A stretch of DNA of 64,000 nt from Dioscorea cayenensis subsp. rotundata (Eukaryota > Streptophyta > Magnoliopsida > Dioscoreales > Dioscoreaceae). The position numbers and the translations under genes are program-made. A model generated the notes under the pieces. It did not search any database and had not been told where the DNA came from. It was given only the letters and a program-made list of their open reading frames with translations. Location: contig NC_052496.1 of the NCBI RefSeq assembly GCF_009730915.1, forward strand, positions 1,163,875 through 1,227,874. Direction: 5' to 3'. Shown here one piece after another: positions 25,560-38,459 of the stretch (position 1 is the first letter of the stretch; each line of letters opens with the position of its first letter).

Positions 25560-26455
25560 TCTTTCAGGAGTTGAGAAAGAAAGAAAGAAATAGAAAAACA
25601 AGTTGTAACCTAAACCAACCCCTTCGCCAGCAATACCAAACACAAAAAATAGAAACCCTTTCTCTCTCTCTCTCTCGATCACACCATCAATCAATCAATT
25701 AATCAATCAGGGACAAACAAAACACCCTCGATTCGATCCTTGGCCTCTTTCTCTTTCTCCATCAATTAACCCATCCTACCTCGCTAGCTTCATTCCTTTT
25801 GGGCTTCTCCTCCGGTCACTAGACTGAAGGAGTTGCCTCTCCATCTCCATCTCCATCTCCATCTCCATCTCCTTCCCTCACCCTCTCTCGCTCTCTTTGG
25901 CTTTGATCCTTTTCCATATAGCCAGGTCCTCTTGCTAGCTCTCTCTTCCTCTTAAACATATTAATTAATTTTCAGATTTTCATTTCATTTCATTTCGTTT
26001 TCCTGCATGAGATTTGATCAATGCCTTGTGTAGTGTTTATTCTTTTCTTTGTTTTTTCCATGGCGCACTTTCAAGTATATATATTAATATATATATGAGT
26101 AAAAAAAAAAAGTGAAAGGCATCTCCCAAAGTCATGCAAGTACGTGAATAATATAATGTACTGTAATTCAGGGCAACGACAAATATATATATTATATAAA
26201 AGTAAATGCATTTCGTTAGATGAAAAAGAGCAATTTCATGAGCATAATAATTACTAAGGCAACAATATTTAGACGACCATTTTTTTTTTTTTTTCAATGA
26301 AACAGTGATTTATCTATGTTTTTTAAATTAAATCATTTTATGAATATGTCTTCCAATTTTATTTTGATAGTCATTACTTTTAATTAAATGTATTTTAATG
26401 CATGCTAAAACATATGACTCTTGTTTTGGTGAAACCAGAAGGAATTAATTAATTA
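25560..26455 (+). promoter_or_regulatory. BOR 5' leader with a candidate leader intron and (CCATCT)n
   Basis: A CT-rich leader runs to a plausible donor at 25925/25926 (CCAG|GTCC); a matching acceptor is at 26437-26438 (CCAG|AAGG), 17 bases before the ATG. Within the leader a CCATCT hexamer is repeated about six times (25839-25873). The spliced leader as modelled has no upstream ATG from about 25600 on. The transcription start is not visible. Confidence 0.45.
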
Positions 26456-27641
26456 ATGGAGCACATCAGGACTCCCATGAAGGGAATCCTCAAGGATATC
26501 AAGCGAAGAGCATCATACTATAGTCATGACTGGACCGGTGGATTTCGTTCTGGATTAAGGTATATGTATATATATATATATTGGAATTATCATCTTCACT
26601 CCTCTCTTCAATCTTAATGAACTTAATTTTGATTCGATAGTACTGCATGCCCAGGATATTGGCTCCTACTATGTACATCTTCTTTGCTTCTGCTCTTCCG
26701 GTTATCGCCTTCGGTGAACAACTAAGTAAAGATACAGGTGATGAGTGAGTGCTCTCTTGATATTCCTCTTTTAACTTTACATGATATATATCTGCATGCA
26801 GTGTGATATATAAATTTTCATTTTGTTGCCTAGATGGAGCATTAAGCACGGTTGAGACTTTAGCTTCGACAGCCATCTGTGGTATTCTGCATTCAATATT
26901 TGGTGGACAACCCATGTTAATCTTAGGAGTTGCAGAGCCCACTGTAATCATGTACTCTTACCTATACTCTTTTGCCAAAGGACGGGAAGATCTCGGTTCT
27001 CGTCTTTTCTTGGCTTGGGCTGGATGGTATATATATATATATATATATATATAACTCGCGTGAATCAAATAAATTATGGAAACCTCTTTAATGTGATTGC
27101 AAAATGCCATTGATTTTGATTTTGATTTCGGTTTTGGTTTTCTTTTTTGCATGGTTGTGCCTGGCCGGTCTTTCTTTCGCAGGGTTTGTATCTGGACAGC
27201 TCTGATGCTAGTACTTCTTGCGGTGTTCAATGCATGCGCTGTTATTAGCAGGTTTACCAGGATAGCAGGAGAGCTCTTTGGGATGTTAATCACTGTTCTA
27301 TTTTTGCAAGAAGCCATCAAGGTGAATCAACATTCAAAATCTTAATTACGTACTCCAAGCTAAATGTACGTGTTTTTAATTAATTAGCTGACTTATTATA
27401 GTACTAAATCGTTTTCAATGACACAGGGAGTTGTTAGTGAGTTTGAAATACCAAAAGGTGAAGACCAGAGTCAGCCACTGTACCAGTTCCAATGGCTATA
27501 CACGAATGGGTTACTGGCGGTCATATTCTCTTCTGGAGTTGTATTTACTGCATTGAAGAGTAGAGGGGCGAGGTCATGGCGTTATGGCACTGGTACGTTA
27601 ATTTGTCTGGTCGTCTATTTTTTTCTTCCTTATCTTATCTG

Positions 27642-27672
<31 letters not shown>

Positions 27673-29987
27673 GTATTTAATATGATCAGTAGACACACAC
27701 ACATGATTTAATTTAATTAATTGTGAATGCAATTGCAGGGTGGCTGAGGAGCTTCATTGCAGACTACGGGGTTCCATTGATGATTTTAGTTTGGTCAGCA
27801 TTGTCTTATGCTGTCCCAGGCAAAGTCCCTTCTGGAGTTCCCAGAAGGCTCTTCAGTCCACTTCCCTGGGACACTAATTCATTATATCACTGGACTGTTG
27901 CAAAGGTGTGATTGTGCGAATATATATATATATATATAGTTGGCTTCATCACCCTTGATTTTATTATTATTAAATATTTTTTTAATGATAAGAATTAAAA
28001 AAAAATACATGATGCAGGATCTGCTGCATGTTCCCCCGATTTACATATTTGCTGCCATCGTACCAGCCATTATGGTTGCAGGACTTTACTTTTTTGACCA
28101 CAGTGTTGCCTCTCAAATGGCTCAGCAGAAAGAGTTCAATCTCAAGAAGCCATCAGCTTATCACTATGACTTGCTAGTCCTTGCGATTATGGTACATGAG
28201 TTTAGTTCTTTTAGCGATTATATGTATATCTTTATAACAAAGATGATGATGTATGGATGTATGCACACCGTGGTTTATCCACTTTAATCAAAAAGTTTGA
28301 ATGCACACACATTGACATTAAATTAACTCCTGACTTCAAGAAGTTGTTTATAAATTGATACCCTGCCTGAACTTCCACAGGTGTTGATTTGCGGGTTGGT
28401 GGGACTCCCTCCTTCAAATGGGGTGCTTCCACAGTCACCTATGCACACCAAGAGCCTTGCTGTTCTCAAGAAGCAGGTCAGTCACACAAACAACAACAAG
28501 AACAACAGCATTGTCATTTGTCCATGTCTTTTAATTATTATATAATACTAACAATAGTTAATTAGTGCATATATGCTTTTGAATTTGAATAACAAATTAA
28601 TGAAAAGGCTCCTTCTTGTTCCTTCACAGTTGATTCGCAAGAAGATGATTAAGACCGCAAAGGAGGGCATACGGCTCCAAGCTACCAAGTCACAGATATA
28701 TGGCAAGATGCAAGAGGTCTTCCTAGAAATGGACCAAGGCGGCCATGTAAGACAACATACATACATGCATGCATGACCACCTTAATTTTATATGTATATA
28801 TATATATATATATTTTTTTTTTTGTCTTACAACATCTAATGAAATCTCTGTTTTGCAGACAAACTCAGTAGTAAAAGAGCTGGAGAACTTGAAAGACGCT
28901 GTAATGAGACACAATGGTGGTGCAGGAGAGTTTGAAAGTCATTTTGATCCAGAGAGACAGATTGAAGACGCTCACCTGCCTGTTCGGGTGAATGAACAGA
29001 GGGTGACCAACCTGTTCCAGTCCCTTCTTGTGGGTGCTTGCCTCGGAGCCATGCCTGTCATCAAGATGATACCCACATCCGTTCTTTGGGGTTATTTTGC
29101 TTACATGGCTATTGATAGCCTTCCTGGCAACCAGTTCTGGGAGAGGATATTACTCATTTTTGTCACTCCTCGCAGGCGTTTCAAGTGAGTTTTTAAAAAT
29201 TAAAAAAATTAAAAAAATTACCCAGATCTAAAGAACCAATTGACATCACATATGGCATGACCATACTTTCTTGTCAGGGTTCTTGAAGGTGACCATGTTT
29301 CTTTTGTGGAGTTGGTTCCATTCAAACAAATAGCTGCTTTCACTCTGTTCCAGTTTGTATATTTTTTGCTGTGCTTTGGGCTGACATGGATACCAATAGC
29401 TGGAATACTTTTCCCATTGCCATTCTTCCTGTTGATCAGCATCAGAGAGCATCTTCTCCCAAAACTTTTTCACCCAGATTACCTTAAGGAATTGGATGCA
29501 GCCGAGTACGAGGAAATTCCTGGTGCACCTCACCGTGACCACAGCATCACATTTACGGTATATCCTACTTTTCCTTTATCTCTGTACCAAAACCAAACCA
29601 AAATAAAACTTGGCTGATTGTTTTCATTTAAACATGATTAACCTTGAACATTGCTATTTCTATTGCTATGCTGTGCGTGCAGGAAAGGGAAACATCTACA
29701 TCTGGTGATGATGACACAGAAGAGGAAGAGGAAGAGGAAGAGGAAGAGGAGGTGTGTGATGCTGAGATATTGGATGAGCTAACAACCAGGAGGGGTGAAC
29801 TTAAACATAGAACCAGAAGTTTCTCTGAAGACAGGTTCCTTCAGGTAAGTTTCTAGTTTCTAGTTTCTAATTTCTATTTCAGTTGAATACATGATAGGTA
29901 AGAATAAGATACATTCTGACTGTCAAAACTTGCATTGGCTTTGTTTGTTTGCAGGTTCATCCGGAGAAGGGGGGCCCACAAGAGTGA
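26456..29987 (+). CDS. BOR: Boron (borate) efflux transporter, BOR family
   Basis: Plasma-membrane borate exporter of the SLC4-like anion-exchanger family; it loads boron into xylem or expels excess boron. Thirteen exons: 26456-26559, 26655-26737, 26834-27026, 27183-27321, 27427-27592, 27739-27905, 28018-28191, 28381-28476, 28630-28746, 28859-29184, 29278-29557, 29683-29844 and 29955-29987; phases close and give 679 aa, near the usual ~700. It opens with [13 protein letters not shown] and [11 protein letters not shown], followed by hydrophobic segments including [29 protein letters not shown] and [14 protein letters not shown], all signatures of plant BORs. The C-terminal tail has an acidic run ([16 protein letters not shown]) and [10 protein letters not shown]. 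The strong match to the BOR1/BOR4 group is clear; which subtype is not. Several introns hold (TA)n tracts, e.g. just after the exon ending at 27026. Confidence 0.95.
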
Positions 29988-31248
29988 GGAAAAAGGAACT
30001 ATAAACTAAGTGTCAAGCTAAATCAAGCAATTGCTCAATTACGTAAAATGAGCTAAATACCCTTTTTCTTTCCAGTAACTCTGCCTATTACTTTCTTCTA
30101 TTATCTTATACATATAGAGAGAAAGAGAGAGGGAGAGGAAAAGAGAGAGAGTGGAGAGAGGTGAGGAGAGGTCGAGTACCATGTATGATATGATGATGTC
30201 TCCAGCATTGCACTCAACTTCATTATGGAGAAAGAGAAGAAAAGGCCTAAATTATGTAGCATAATTTGCCATTATTCAGTTAAATAGGGGCTAGTTATGA
30301 AGAAAAGAGGAAAATGGGATTTTAAAAAAAGGCAATTTATAATGGTTTGTTACTCACTTATTATAGTTTTGTTAATGCTAATTACAAGGGCAAGGGAGAA
30401 AAGCCACATTGTGACTTATGATTGGTAAAGTTGGAGTTTGATAATATAGATTGTGTTCCTGTGCTATTACTAGCATTTTTATTTTCTCCATTCCTTCTAT
30501 TTGAGGCTGGCTCCAATATAAGCATGAATATCCCACTTCACTAATTTCTTGGGTAGAATGTTGCCCATCTCGCCAATGGTCAAGAATTGCAGTTTGAAGA
30601 AAACAAAATATATGGCATACAACATATTGAACCTTGGTAAGTAGAAAGTATCTATTTATTTACAGTGCTTAATTACTAATATTGATCAGTTGAACGCTGG
30701 TGTTTTTATTTCTCCATAAAGGGGGGAAAAGCTGTTCATTATAGCACAATAGTCTATATTAAAAAGAGTTGCAAAGTATTTCCATGAAGCTTGTCGATAC
30801 AACAGATTCTTTTCACCCGATATTATTTATTTATTTATTTATTTTTGAAATAAATATAAATAAACTACAAATTTATTGAAAATAAAAAACCGCAGACCCG
30901 GTGTTATTTATTGCTAAGTCTGTACATCCGGATTTCAGTACTATTTGATACTGTTTATATTGATGTTTATTGCTAAGTCAATGCATCAATCAATCAATAA
31001 AGGTCCCCAAGCACCAGTGAGTAAATTTTGTATTCTACCCATGCCCCCACTGAAAAGATACAGAGTACAACTATCCAAAGATCCTGATTTTCAAAACTTA
31101 TCAAGATCTTCAAGAATAAACGGTTTTTTTATTTTTTTTATTTTTTTAAGAAAGGCGACCAGCGGCGCCCCTGCTCTATAACACTCAACTCCATGGTTGA
31201 GAGTTGAGAGTTAAAGCAGGAATTAAGTTATTGTTTGACCATAAATAT
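29988..31248. other. Convergent 3' region between BOR and AKT1
   Basis: This holds the 3' untranslated ends of both genes, with a purine-rich (GA)n stretch at about 30116-30170 downstream of BOR. No further gene is seen. Confidence 0.45.
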
Positions 31249-34200
31249 TCAAACTTGTGAGGTGTTATTACCATCTCCTCTCAACCAACTGTCGCTAACC
31301 AAAACAAGTTGATCACCGTCCCTAATGACATTTATGTCATCAATCTCAGCTCCATCTCTGGTGAAGACCATGCTTGGTAAGAAGCCAAATTTCCTTGCAC
31401 CAACTTGTCGCAGCTCATTGAGTGAGCTAGGCAGTAGCACAAGTTTGTCTGCCATGCCACTTTTCTCTGGGCAGCTAACAGTAACTCGTTTGGGAGGGTG
31501 ATGGTGAACAGCTGAGACGCCTGCACACCTTGTAGGCACCATGGAAGAGAGAGGTGCACTGACATTATTAGCATGCGCAGCTGACATGATCCCGAATAAG
31601 GAGTTGTGAAAATTACTAGCCTTCTGCCATCGGTGGCCTTTCCTGGAGAAGATTGCATCTCCAGGTGATGGTGATGGTGATGGTGATGGTGATGGTGATG
31701 GTGATGGTGTGGCTTCAAAGTTGGCATGGCGTATTGAAGGTTCACTGCTAAACTTCCCAACCAGTTGAGGAGCTTGTAACGAGTCGGCCGTGGTGGAAGA
31801 TTTGTTATCACGTGCGTTTTTGGCTTCAAAGATGGCTTTTATCTCATCATGGCCTTGTTGGTCAGCAAGATCTCTGGCTGTCCAGCCATTCATGTCTGCT
31901 TTATCAATGTCAGCTCCATGTTCCACTAAAAACTTGGCCATTTCAACATTTCCTTCACAGACAGCTAAGTGCAGAGCAGTGGTGCCATCCATCCTTGTAA
32001 CGGTCACATCCCCTCCATAACGAACTATATCTTCAAGAAGCTCCAAGCTGTTTTGCTCCGCAGCAGTACATGCAAACTGGCCTATGTCACCCGCAGAGAG
32101 GTTTGCACCATTGTCTACCAGCAAATGGATGATCGCCTCATGTTTGCCAAGTATCGCTTCCCACAGCGGAACACTTCCTTCTGAATCTGCACATTACCGG
32201 GTGGAGATGAAACAGTATTAAAACACTGGACTAAACAGGTCAAACTCAAGAGTTAGAATCAGTTGCCAAAGCCCACTAGTCCAATGCTCAATAAAGAACA
32301 TAAATATCTCTAGTGTCAAGTGAAGAAAATGACTTTTGCAATTATTTTGTGGGGGTTTCCATGGACAACCTTAAATCAGGGTGGAATTGGGTGGATAGGA
32401 GTATAACATGTCACTAATGAAGAGAGAGAACCAATAATTATATACTATTGTTCCATAAGAGGCAGCATGACAAAGCTTCCTGATCACTTTATCAGTGGCA
32501 AATAAATGATAAAGATAAAAAAGTAAGGTAACACAGTTCAATGGCCGCCTAACACCATTAAGCCAATTTTGAGAAGCACATGCAAACACTCGTCAGCGAA
32601 GACCAATGCCAAATCAAGTCCACAAGGACTTGCATTATGTAGGAAAGAAAGACAAGTGGAATGGCGATTGTTGGGTTTCACTAGAATCCAATCAAAGGCT
32701 CTTTTATAAAAGGCGCAGATTCAGACTCTCAGTCTGTTCAGAAAGACATTAAAATATAGAGGAATTACCACTTTGAAATCAGAACGAGTAAATCATAGTT
32801 CAAAGGATAAAGGGAGAATTAAGCCAATAAAATAACTATGACCTGCATAGATAACCTATGCAAAAGCTGAAAGTCAAACACAATATACAAAATTGGATAA
32901 TTGATTGATACAAGTACCCGGTTGGTTAGTACCTTAGGTTCAGGTGAAACAAGTCAACTCTCCCAAAAAGATAAAGCTTAGTATAATAAAATGCTTGACA
33001 GGATTTGGCAATAACTAGTAATATAATAAAATTGTGGATTATCCACTTCGTCAAAAAATAAAATAAAAAATAACTAGTGCTAAAGATTTGAGGTCAACTC
33101 TTTAGTAACTTGGCAGACAACTAACTTAACCAAAACCCAAAACTGTTCCAAAAGTAAATGCATGGAAACACATACAAAAAGGCAAAACTTGCAGGAATAA
33201 GGATGATGCTGAACTTCACAGTTAAAATTTCACATTGACAGGATTTAGTGATGGGTAATTTCCAATATTTGCATCATACCTTTGATGTTGGGATCTGCCC
33301 CGTAATCTAGAAGGAGAAGAACACAGTTCTCGCTTCCTTTGGAACATGCAATATGCTGGAATAGACAAACAGATTTAAAAAAAAACCAGTTACTTAGTTA
33401 AATATTTGATTGTTCTTGGAAACAAGTTAAGATGTAGGTGCAAGTGTCTCAAACCAATGCGCTCCGCCGATTATTGTCTGATTCATTTGGATCTAAACCA
33501 CGCTTTAGGAGCTGATGTAATAAGAGGTCATCTCCTCTAATTGCAGCAAAACATAAAGTCAGAGGCAAGTCCATTCGGCCTCGCGCCAGCATATTTTCTG
33601 TCTCTCTCAGGACGCCTTCCATTAAAGGGTCTTTCTGCCCTTTCAAGAACTGAAATGGTAGAAGAGAGAATTACCTACTGATGAGGATTTGAGTACCATC
33701 TAGGAAAGAATAAAATAATTTCTTCTGCCATTGGGCAAGGCTATATTTAAGAGATTAGGGCATCCATAACAAATAATTAATTCATGACAGGGAGAAAAAA
33801 AAACAGAGAAACTAGGAGAAAATTCATGTTTTACCTGCAGAAGATTGTTCATGATTATAGTTCCATCCCCGACATTTGATTGAATTATACTTAGGAATGT
33901 GGTGCGATTTAAGCGCAACAGCTGACACAATTTTTTGGTGCGAACTGTGAATGGCTGAGGTCTGTAGCAAAGCACTCCGATTTCTCCAACCAAATCACCT
34001 GTCCTGGCCTCCCTAACAATCTGCAAGTTGCACACCATAATTGAGACATTTTCAATGGTGTATTTCATAAATATTCATTAGAAAATCCACAAATTGTTGT
34101 GCTTGTGCTTATCCAAACTTGCCTTTTCAGTTGCATTCGTGTGCTCTATTATATCCTGCAGGCATTGAAGAAAAGGTTTAATAACTATGAAAGATGGAGA

Positions 34201-36497
34201 ACATGGCATTTTGATCTTGTGCACAAGTTACAGAGTAATCCAGGGCGTATGTTTCAAGTTTTTCCCAAGGACAAATTAGATCCCTTAAAAAGAAAACTGA
34301 AAATAAAAGTTGTCCATACCACACTGCCAGTGACTACTATGTAGAAATCGGTAGGTGCTTCATTCTGCAGAATCACATCCTCCCTCGGAGGAAAGTACTC
34401 GGCTTTCATTTCAGAAACCTATGAAGATATTTACAAACACCAAGCAAAGTTGTGATGTTAGAGGAGTATAAAGCAAACCGACACATAAAAATGTGAAAAA
34501 ATTTGGATGCCTTACAAGTTGGAAGAGTAGATCATCAGAAACACCACGGAATAAATACACCTTAAGGACAAGAGAATAGAACAGAAAATGGGAAATGCTG
34601 GATCTGATGGCTTTAGGAAGAGCATCAAGTGTCTCTTGTTGCTGAAGACCCTCTGAGTCTGTCCTGAACTTCAAACACAAGTGCGCCAACATCTGATCTT
34701 GCAACCGTCCAGGAAGCTGGTTTCTCTTTGCAAAACCTGAGGCGGCTTGAATGGTATCCCTCTGTAATTAAACGCACACTCATCAAAACACATGCACAAT
34801 CATTTTTCATTCATACATAATCATGAGTTTCAGCAGGAAGGTTTTCGCTGAGTTTGATTGAAGGAACTTACAAATTTCCTAGTTCTGCTGGTGCCGTGAA
34901 CAACTAGGTTGGTCATATTTCCAATCAAATATGCCGTTAATCCAAGATTAAAGAGCATGTAAAAGGTGTCAAAAATCATCTCTCTTGTGTTTTGAGCGTG
35001 CAAATCTCCATACCCAACAGTTGTGAGGGTCGTGATTGACCAATACATTGATGTAACATAGCGAATCCATAAACTTCTTTCACGGAAGTCTGGCATGGAC
35101 GCCCCAATCCATGTCATACTGGGGTCATGATATCTCGCTGCAAGAAGATAATAGAAGCATCCCGCACAGTGAACAGCAAAGAGAGTAACCTACAGAATTG
35201 ATAAAGAACAACTGAAAAATGGTATGACTATGATCATAGCATTCATAAGCAAAGAAAACACGAAGACTGAGAAGTTGCTTACACAGATGAGCTTTGCACA
35301 TCGAACCCAGAAGTAATTAAAGTTCCTGTCTTTCTCCAACCTGTCAAAGGAAAGAGGAAACTGTATATATTAGAATTGCTCAAACAAGACCTGTCATATA
35401 ACCATTGATCTGAATTTTATGTCTTCAACGTAATGCCAAACAGGAACAAAACAAAACCAATAAAGAAACTGCACGGTGAATTCAAAACTAGTGAAACAGA
35501 GTCATATACCTGGCAAAAAGCGAGCTGACTCTCCGGAGACGCCAAAGCCGAAGCATGTTAAAAAACCCATATGATCTGAGTTTATGAGGCAGAATTTTGC
35601 GAGCGACCTCAGATGGGATAGTTGAAGCAACATCTAGAATAAACCAGCTGGTTGTGTACCTCCAAGCAATTTTTTTTGGTTTGTCTACGAGAAGATATGT
35701 TGCTCTATCCAGGTAGGCCACAAAGAAGGTCAAGACGATGTCAATGGCAAAAAATCCATTAACAACGTTATCAGCAATAGCTAGGCCTCCCTTTGGTCTT
35801 TCCAGAAACCCAAACTCAAAAGGAGATACCCAAGCAGAATATATGACCAGAATAATAAGAAATGTCTCCCATGCTCTGCGGAAAAAACCAGCATCCAAAT
35901 ACTTTAAATAAATACCAAGCTTATTGATCAGCTTGAAGACCACACATGAGAGATGCACTGCTTACAGAATCAATAATTATCCAACCATCCATCACAACAA
36001 TTGGAACATGAAAAAGTACACGATTTTTTGAAGAAGAAACAACAAATTCGAATTCCTGATATTATTTACTTTAAAAAGAAAAGAGATAATTAGAAGACAT
36101 AAACAGCAATCATAATAACCTTCTACTCTTACTTTTCAAAGGGGAACTATGTCTTTTGCTCTTATTATAAACAGCAAGACAAACAGCAAATTCAGACATT
36201 CAAATATATAGAACGAGAGAATAAGAAAACACATCAAACTATATATATTATTAAGGAAACTGATGAATTGCTGGACGGAAAAAGAAATTTTTAAAAAGAA
36301 TACCTATAACGACGATCATAAGGGGACAAGATGAACCTCCGAAGCTTAACCCTTCGATTGCTCCTGGCACCGAGAGATGGAAGCATCCCGCTGGAGAGGC
36401 TGTAATGACTCCCATCCCGGGAAAGCTCAGCCTCTAACTCCCGGCCACACATTGCTGGCACATTGAACACCCTTCTCCCCCTGTTCCCCTCAGCCAT
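31249..36497 (-). CDS. AKT1: Shaker-type voltage-gated K+ channel, AKT1-like (inward rectifier)
   Basis: Plasma-membrane K+ uptake channel. Eleven exons: 36304-36497, 35510-35875, 35283-35340, 34872-35189, 34516-34761, 34320-34418, 34123-34155, 33835-34020, 33455-33649, 33280-33355 and 31249-32186; phases close and give 902 aa. Domains in order: N-terminal [12 protein letters not shown]1-S4 with the voltage sensor [12 protein letters not shown]; pore TTVGYGD (about 262-268); C-linker [16 protein letters not shown]; cyclic-nucleotide-binding-like domain ([19 protein letters not shown]); ankyrin repeats (about 520-700, e.g. [14 protein letters not shown]); a Pro-Ser repeat (about 749-763); and a C-terminal KHA domain ending [10 protein letters not shown]. 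Ankyrin plus KHA domains place it with AKT1 rather than KAT. The intron after the 33-nt exon uses a GC donor (AAG|GCAAGT). Upstream are a TATA box and two short upstream ORFs (36574-36621, 15 codons; 36540-36557, 5 codons). Confidence 0.95.
31664..31705. repeat. In-frame (GGTGAT)7 hexanucleotide repeat in the AKT1 coding exon
   Basis: Seven uninterrupted GGTGAT units on the plus strand, read on the minus strand as alternating Pro-Ser codons in the linker between the ankyrin repeats and the KHA domain. Unit changes keep the frame, so length polymorphism is tolerated. Confidence 0.95.
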
Positions 36498-36680
36498 AAC
36501 TAGTCTCTCCTTTCCACTCCTTCTCCCTCCCCACCAATCTCAATCCCAAGCCTTCATGAAATGAAGCTGGATCTCAAATCAATAGCGCCACTGTTGAAGA
36601 GAAGCAAGAAGTCTTAAACATAAAGAAAGTATTTCTTTGGAATTGGAGGCGATGACTGATTGCGCGCAGTATGAGAGTAC

Positions 36681-36688
36681 TATTTATA
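36681..36688 (-). promoter_or_regulatory. TATA box of AKT1
   Basis: TATAAATA on the minus strand, about 185 bp upstream of the AKT1 ATG. Transcription would begin near 36650. Confidence 0.6.
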
Positions 36689-38420
36689 TGCTACTCCGGG
36701 AACACGCGAGGGCTGCTGACTTGCATAAGCCGACTATGATTCTGATCTATTATCATTTATTTATTTTATAAAATTACATAAGTCCTATTCAATAGTATTC
36801 ATTACGAAAATAATAAATAAATAAATAAAATTACTAATTCTATTACTTTTAAGTTTTAATACGGATCAAAGCCCGTATATAAAATTGATGTTGTTGCTGA
36901 CACAACACATCTATTTCCCATTTTCTGGATACATTCAAAGGCACAACAATCTTCATATTTATTATATATATATATTATATATATTTTAAAAAACACTAGA
37001 TAAACTACAATCGATGATATCCATTATAAATCTAACAATAACGGGATGGTTATTGTTAAATTAATTTTCTAAAATAATTTATAAATTAGTTACAATGCTA
37101 ATTTTGTTACAATTTTATCAAATCTCTCTCCTCCTCTTACATTATAATTTTTTTCTTTTTTTTAAAAAAAAATTAATAAATCATAAATTTATTAAATAAA
37201 AGATTTTGATTTTTATACATATTTAAGCACATTTTATTTTTTATATGAGTCTTATGTGTAAATTATGCATGATATAAATAAATAGGTTATCATATATGTA
37301 AATAAAAATTTTAATTTATTATATGTAAATAAAATCAATGAAAATAATATGAATATAATAGTATTTAAATTATATATATATATATTAATAAGGGGATGTG
37401 ACATATTATATTCCCACTATGCATATTATATTCCTCGTCAATCGGATCATAAACAATACTCCTACTAAATACTAATTAAAAGAAATGCATATAAAAATTT
37501 TCAACACCTCCCCATGTCAACTGCGCTATAAAGAAAAGAAGTTGACAAGACAAGATTAGCATTTTTTTGCCGAAAAAGGAAAAAATATGTATATATTAGC
37601 ATTATTGTTATAGTCACAAAGTCCACCGTGTTGCAGGTTGACATTGCGTTCATTTTTTATAATTCAATATCAATGCATGCCCTGCAGATTGCTCAATCCT
37701 ATATGCACTCTAATGTTTTTTATTTTTTCACGAAAGGACAAGCTATCTGTCATTTTTTCTGAAAATTTGATTTACTTTTTTATATAAAATATCTATAATA
37801 TCATGTATGGATGAATTCTTACAGTAATATTATATATATATATATATGTATAACAATGCAACCCGGTGAAAATTGTAATTTTTTTATAATTATTCAATTT
37901 TTCATTTTATTAATATGGATAACTCACTTAAAATATATACACTTTTTATTGTTATTTTTAGATTGAGAGATTTGAAAATTAATTAAAAGGTGGATAAATT
38001 ATTGTTTTATTAAAGAAAAGAATTGATTGAGGATGATTGAGCCAAAAAAAAAAAATTCATTGCTTTATTGAGAAAAAAATAATAAGACTTTTGTTAAGGT
38101 GGTTATTTAATTAAAAAAAAATAAGAAGATTGATTAAAGATGAATAATTTATTTGCTTCTTGTAATATTTATGTCCTTGTTTCTTCCCTTTCTTTGTTTT
38201 CCTTGCACGAGGATGACATAATAATATCCTCCTTTGTATACGTTGAAAGCCCCACAAAATCAAAAGACGACACCCCATGCCCATGTTTTTGTTTGGCCTT
38301 TCATGACAATTCTCATATTCAATGTATTCAACAACTTTACTCCCTTTCAATTATAGTTCCGTTGTTTATTTATTTATTTATTGGATCTTATTCATTGTCT
38401 GCAAATTGTTTTGTTTTGGA

Positions 38421-38459
<39 letters not shown>

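Noticed and set aside
31332-31829. Open frame on the minus strand with a long His run
   Set aside because: It is the same (GGTGAT)n repeat read in the wrong frame on the AKT1 coding strand; the AKT1 frame with its ankyrin and KHA domains is the real one.
32120-32186. Possible frameshift in the AKT1 ankyrin exon
   Set aside because: On recounting the C-run near 32159-32162 the frame runs open from the acceptor at 32187 to the stop, and the phase matches the preceding exon.
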